Positions 34,405 through 36,370 of a stretch of DNA of 36,370 nt are shown here, one piece after another. The notes under the pieces were generated by a model that did not search any database, was not told where the DNA came from, and worked only from the letters and a program-made list of their open reading frames with translations. Made by a program: the position numbers and the translations under genes. Position 1 is the stretch's first letter. The number at the start of each line of letters is the position of its first letter. This DNA comes from Candidatus Kuenenia stuttgartensis (GTDB lineage: Bacteria; Planctomycetota; Planctomycetia; Gemmatales; Gemmataceae), in NCBI GenBank assembly GCA_945875585.1, contig CAMCLK010000049.1, positions 1 through 36,370 on the forward strand, written 5' to 3'.

Positions 34405-36153
34405 TCAGGGTCGGCTGACCGGAGCCCATGCGGGTCTCTGCCGGCCGGGAAGTGTTGTTGTTCGCGTCGGCTGTGCCGGCGCATCGGAAGTAGATGAAGT
34501 AGGTGTGTGATATCCGGTGAAGCGATTGCTTTGTTGCCCTGTCGGTACCATTTCCTTCATGGTGCTGCTCTGCTGGTTATCCCAGCGTATGGAAGATTCC
34601 ACCAGATACTCTGGCCGTGCACGCGACTCGCGGTAAGTTCGCCCAGCGTATTCTCCACAGGTCCATCCTGCCATCATGACCGCAGCCAGAGTCCACCATT
34701 GCAAAACCATCGATGCTGTCATGTCGAACAGCATGTTCCCCGAAATAAGGCCGATAATCCAGATTGCTGTTGTGGCCAGTGCAATCGATCCGGATGCCAG
34801 CAAACCAAGACCCAGCATGTGAACCGGGGCCAGAGAAAAGGCAGTCAAGGCTCGCGCGGCCAGTGCCATCATGTAAAAAGGCGGTGCCTTGCTGGTTCCT
34901 GCCAAACGGGGGCGCCTGTCGTAGGGCATGGCGCACGACGGGAAACCAACCCAATGACTGAGGCCTCTGAAATAACGATTGCGCTCACCGCACGAAGCCA
35001 CTGCCTCGCGTGCTCGCCTAGATAACAAACGGAAATCTGTTGCATCTGGCGGCAGAGGCGTTTCGCCTGCGGCACTCATCAACCGGTAAAACAATCGAGC
35101 TCCCAGGCATTTCCACCAAGGCTCACCGCCACGCTGATTCACTACTCCGTACACCACGTCGTGGCCTTCACGCCACCGAGCCATGAGCGTGGCAATCAGT
35201 TCGGGTGGATCCTGCAAGTCGCTGAATAGAATCACTGTGGCATCGCCACGAGCGGCCCGCAACCCTGCCAGCATGCTGGTTTCCACGCCAAAATCCCGGC
35301 TAAAACGCAGGTAGCGCCAACGGTTGTCGCTTTGGCAGATCTCTTCTGCCAAGGCTTGGGTTTTATCGCTGCTGGCATTGTCGATCAGCAGCACTTCATA
35401 TGGTTCCGCCAGCGCTTCAAGAACCCGCGTGATTTCAGAATAGGCGCGAGGCAGGTTGCCTTCCTCATTGCGCGCAGGCACTACCACGCTGATTACTGGT
35501 GGAGCAACCCGGTCGCATCCAAGCCGCATGGTCACGAAATGTCTGTTTACAGGGGCCCGGTGCAATTCCGGCGCCTCTTCCCACTTCCAGCCGTTGCTGG
35601 TTTCTATCTTTACCAGTGGTTTGCGGAAGAGTTCAACAAAACCTGCCCTAGAATAAAGCTTCAGTGCGCGTTGATTGTCTGAAAATACGCGCAGGTAAAC
35701 GTGCGAGATTTCTTCCTGCTCCAAACACCAGCGGCACAATGCCTCTGTTGCCCGCATCATGATCCCGGCAGGTCCATCGGCTTCGCCGCGAACGACGTTA
35801 TCGAGTTCTATTGAATGGGTTGCAAGATCGTAGCGGAACAACCCTAAGTGTCCAACCTTACGACCCGTTGGATCCACCACCCAGAACAGCACACGGTCTG
35901 CTGTGCCCAGTACGCCCCGCTCCAACCATGTCCGTGTGCCTTCCAGCGTGACGGGAAATTTAACCAGATATGCATCGGCTGCCTGCTCGCGCCAGCGTGC
36001 TAATAGCGCGATCGACAATGTGTTCATTGCGTCAGAAGAGTTTACAGGTATCAGTGTTCCGGCATTGCCCGCCAGATTGATACCCGGGGCGCCAGCCATC
36101 TTGAACCGGGCCACCGATTCAAGAATTCCACAAGCAGGTGAGGAGGCAACCAT
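34405..36153 (-). CDS. Fusion of a GNAT acetyltransferase and a GT2 polyprenyl-phosphate glycosyltransferase
   Basis: A ~582-residue two-domain protein. Residues ~15-210 look like a GNAT N-acyltransferase (VLFWVVDPTGRKVGHLGLFRYD, SHVYLRVFSDNQRALKLYSRAGFVE). Residues ~217-430 form a DPM1/GtrB-like family 2 glycosyltransferase (VISVVVPARNEEGNL, LLIDNASSDKT, FSDLQDPPEL), followed by two transmembrane helices (~435-505) as in polyprenyl-phosphate sugar transferases. The last ~60 residues are rich in Ser, Thr and Pro. The start is uncertain: the ATG at 36153 has GGAA 7 nt upstream and lies 28 bp after the previous stop; the ATG at 36099 is an alternative. It could acetylate an amino-sugar made by the neighbouring aminotransferase and load a sugar on a lipid carrier; that pairing is inference. 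Confidence 0.85.
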   Translation of the reverse strand: MVASSPACGILESVARFKMAGAPGINLAGNAGTLIPVNSSDAMNTLSIALLARWREQAADAYLVKFPVTLEGTRTWLERGVLGTADRVLFWVVDPTGRKVGHLGLFRYDLATHSIELDNVVRGEADGPAGIMMRATEALCRWCLEQEEISHVYLRVFSDNQRALKLYSRAGFVELFRKPLVKIETSNGWKWEEAPELHRAPVNRHFVTMRLGCDRVAPPVISVVVPARNEEGNLPRAYSEITRVLEALAEPYEVLLIDNASSDKTQALAEEICQSDNRWRYLRFSRDFGVETSMLAGLRAARGDATVILFSDLQDPPELIATLMARWREGHDVVYGVVNQRGGEPWWKCLGARLFYRLMSAAGETPLPPDATDFRLLSRRAREAVASCGERNRYFRGLSHWVGFPSCAMPYDRRPRLAGTSKAPPFYMMALAARALTAFSLAPVHMLGLGLLASGSIALATTAIWIIGLISGNMLFDMTASMVLQWWTLAAVMMAGWTCGEYAGRTYRESRARPEYLVESSIRWDNQQSSTMKEMVPTGQQSNRFTGYHTPTSSTSDAPAQPTRTTTLPGRQRPAWAPVSRP

Positions 36154-36181
36154 GGTCCATTTCCACAACAATGACGTTGGT

Positions 36182-36370
36182 TTAGGCAACAGAGCGGACA
36201 GTCGGCCGCAGCGCTGCACGAAGCCCATCGGCCACGCGGTCCACGTCGGATTCAGTCAGGTTGTGCCCGCTGGGTAAGTTGATTCCGTGATCGCCCAGAT
36301 GAGTGGCCACTTTGCTGAGGCTTGCGTTTCCGCCAAACATCGGGAAGCTTGACAGCGGTGGGAAAAACGG
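36182..36370 (-). CDS. DegT/DnrJ/EryC1/StrS aminotransferase, C-terminal end only
   Basis: The minus-strand frame is open from the window edge to a TAA at 36182-36184, giving the last 62 residues. The ending PFFPPLSSFPMF, then GINLPSGHNLTESDVDRVADGLRAAL, is typical of sugar aminotransferases of the DegT/DnrJ family (perosamine-synthase-like). The PLP lysine and the substrate-defining part lie outside the window. It precedes the GNAT-GT2 fusion by 28 bp, so an amino-sugar that is then N-acetylated is a reasonable guess. Confidence 0.75.
   Translation of the reverse strand, partial: PFFPPLSSFPMFGGNASLSKVATHLGDHGINLPSGHNLTESDVDRVADGLRAALRPTVRSVA

Overview
The window reads as a chromosomal segment of a planctomycete, most likely Gemmataceae-like. 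The evidence is a DUF1501 protein with a twin-arginine-type leader, a short ECF sigma factor of the planctomycete/verrucomicrobial type paired with a membrane anti-sigma factor, a copper type II monooxygenase-like protein with an EF-hand tail, a eukaryotic-like Ser/Thr kinase with a transmembrane segment, a tricorn-like S41 protease and a DUF3472 protein. There are no insertion sequences, phage genes, CRISPR arrays or rRNA genes. This assignment rests on gene families only; no database search was possible.

Region 1 (1-6434). A truncated Cu monooxygenase-like gene enters from the left edge, followed by a small helix-turn-helix ORF. On the minus strand lies a tightly coupled operon: ECF sigma factor, anti-sigma factor, type-B carboxylesterase, then PHB-depolymerase-like esterase. 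The two esterases end in the same ~110-residue C-terminal domain, about two thirds identical by eye, which is the clearest sign of something not described by the standard family names.

Region 2 (6435-16477). A tRNA-Asn(GTT) with a visible intrinsic terminator and a tricorn-like protease lie on the minus strand. A five-gene plus-strand operon follows: isochorismatase-family hydrolase, class V aminotransferase, hemB, a Ser/Thr kinase with a large unassigned outer domain, and hemL. Overlapping stop/start codons or gaps of 20 bp or less join all five, so a receptor-like kinase sits inside a tetrapyrrole operon.

Region 3 (16459-24596, minus strand). An RluA-type pseudouridine synthase is followed by a nucleotide-sugar cluster: rmlB (dTDP-glucose 4,6-dehydratase), gmd and rmd (GDP-mannose to GDP-D-rhamnose) and ugd (UDP-glucuronate). 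A membrane histidine kinase and an NtrC-type sigma-54 activator end the series.

Region 4 (24788-29063). It holds a DUF1501 protein convergent with a DUF3472 protein, then a parvulin-type peptidyl-prolyl isomerase and a small Wza-like polysaccharide-export lipoprotein.

Region 5 (29220-36370). An aldehyde dehydrogenase faces a second glycan operon on the minus strand: a DegT/DnrJ-family aminotransferase (cut by the window edge), a GNAT-GT2 fusion, an RfbH-type CDP-4-keto-6-deoxyglucose 3-dehydratase with its complete iron-sulfur cysteine signature, and a multi-pass membrane protein that may be a GT-C glycosyltransferase. Regions 3 to 5 together suggest a locus for a surface polysaccharide containing deoxysugars and possibly 3,6-dideoxysugars.
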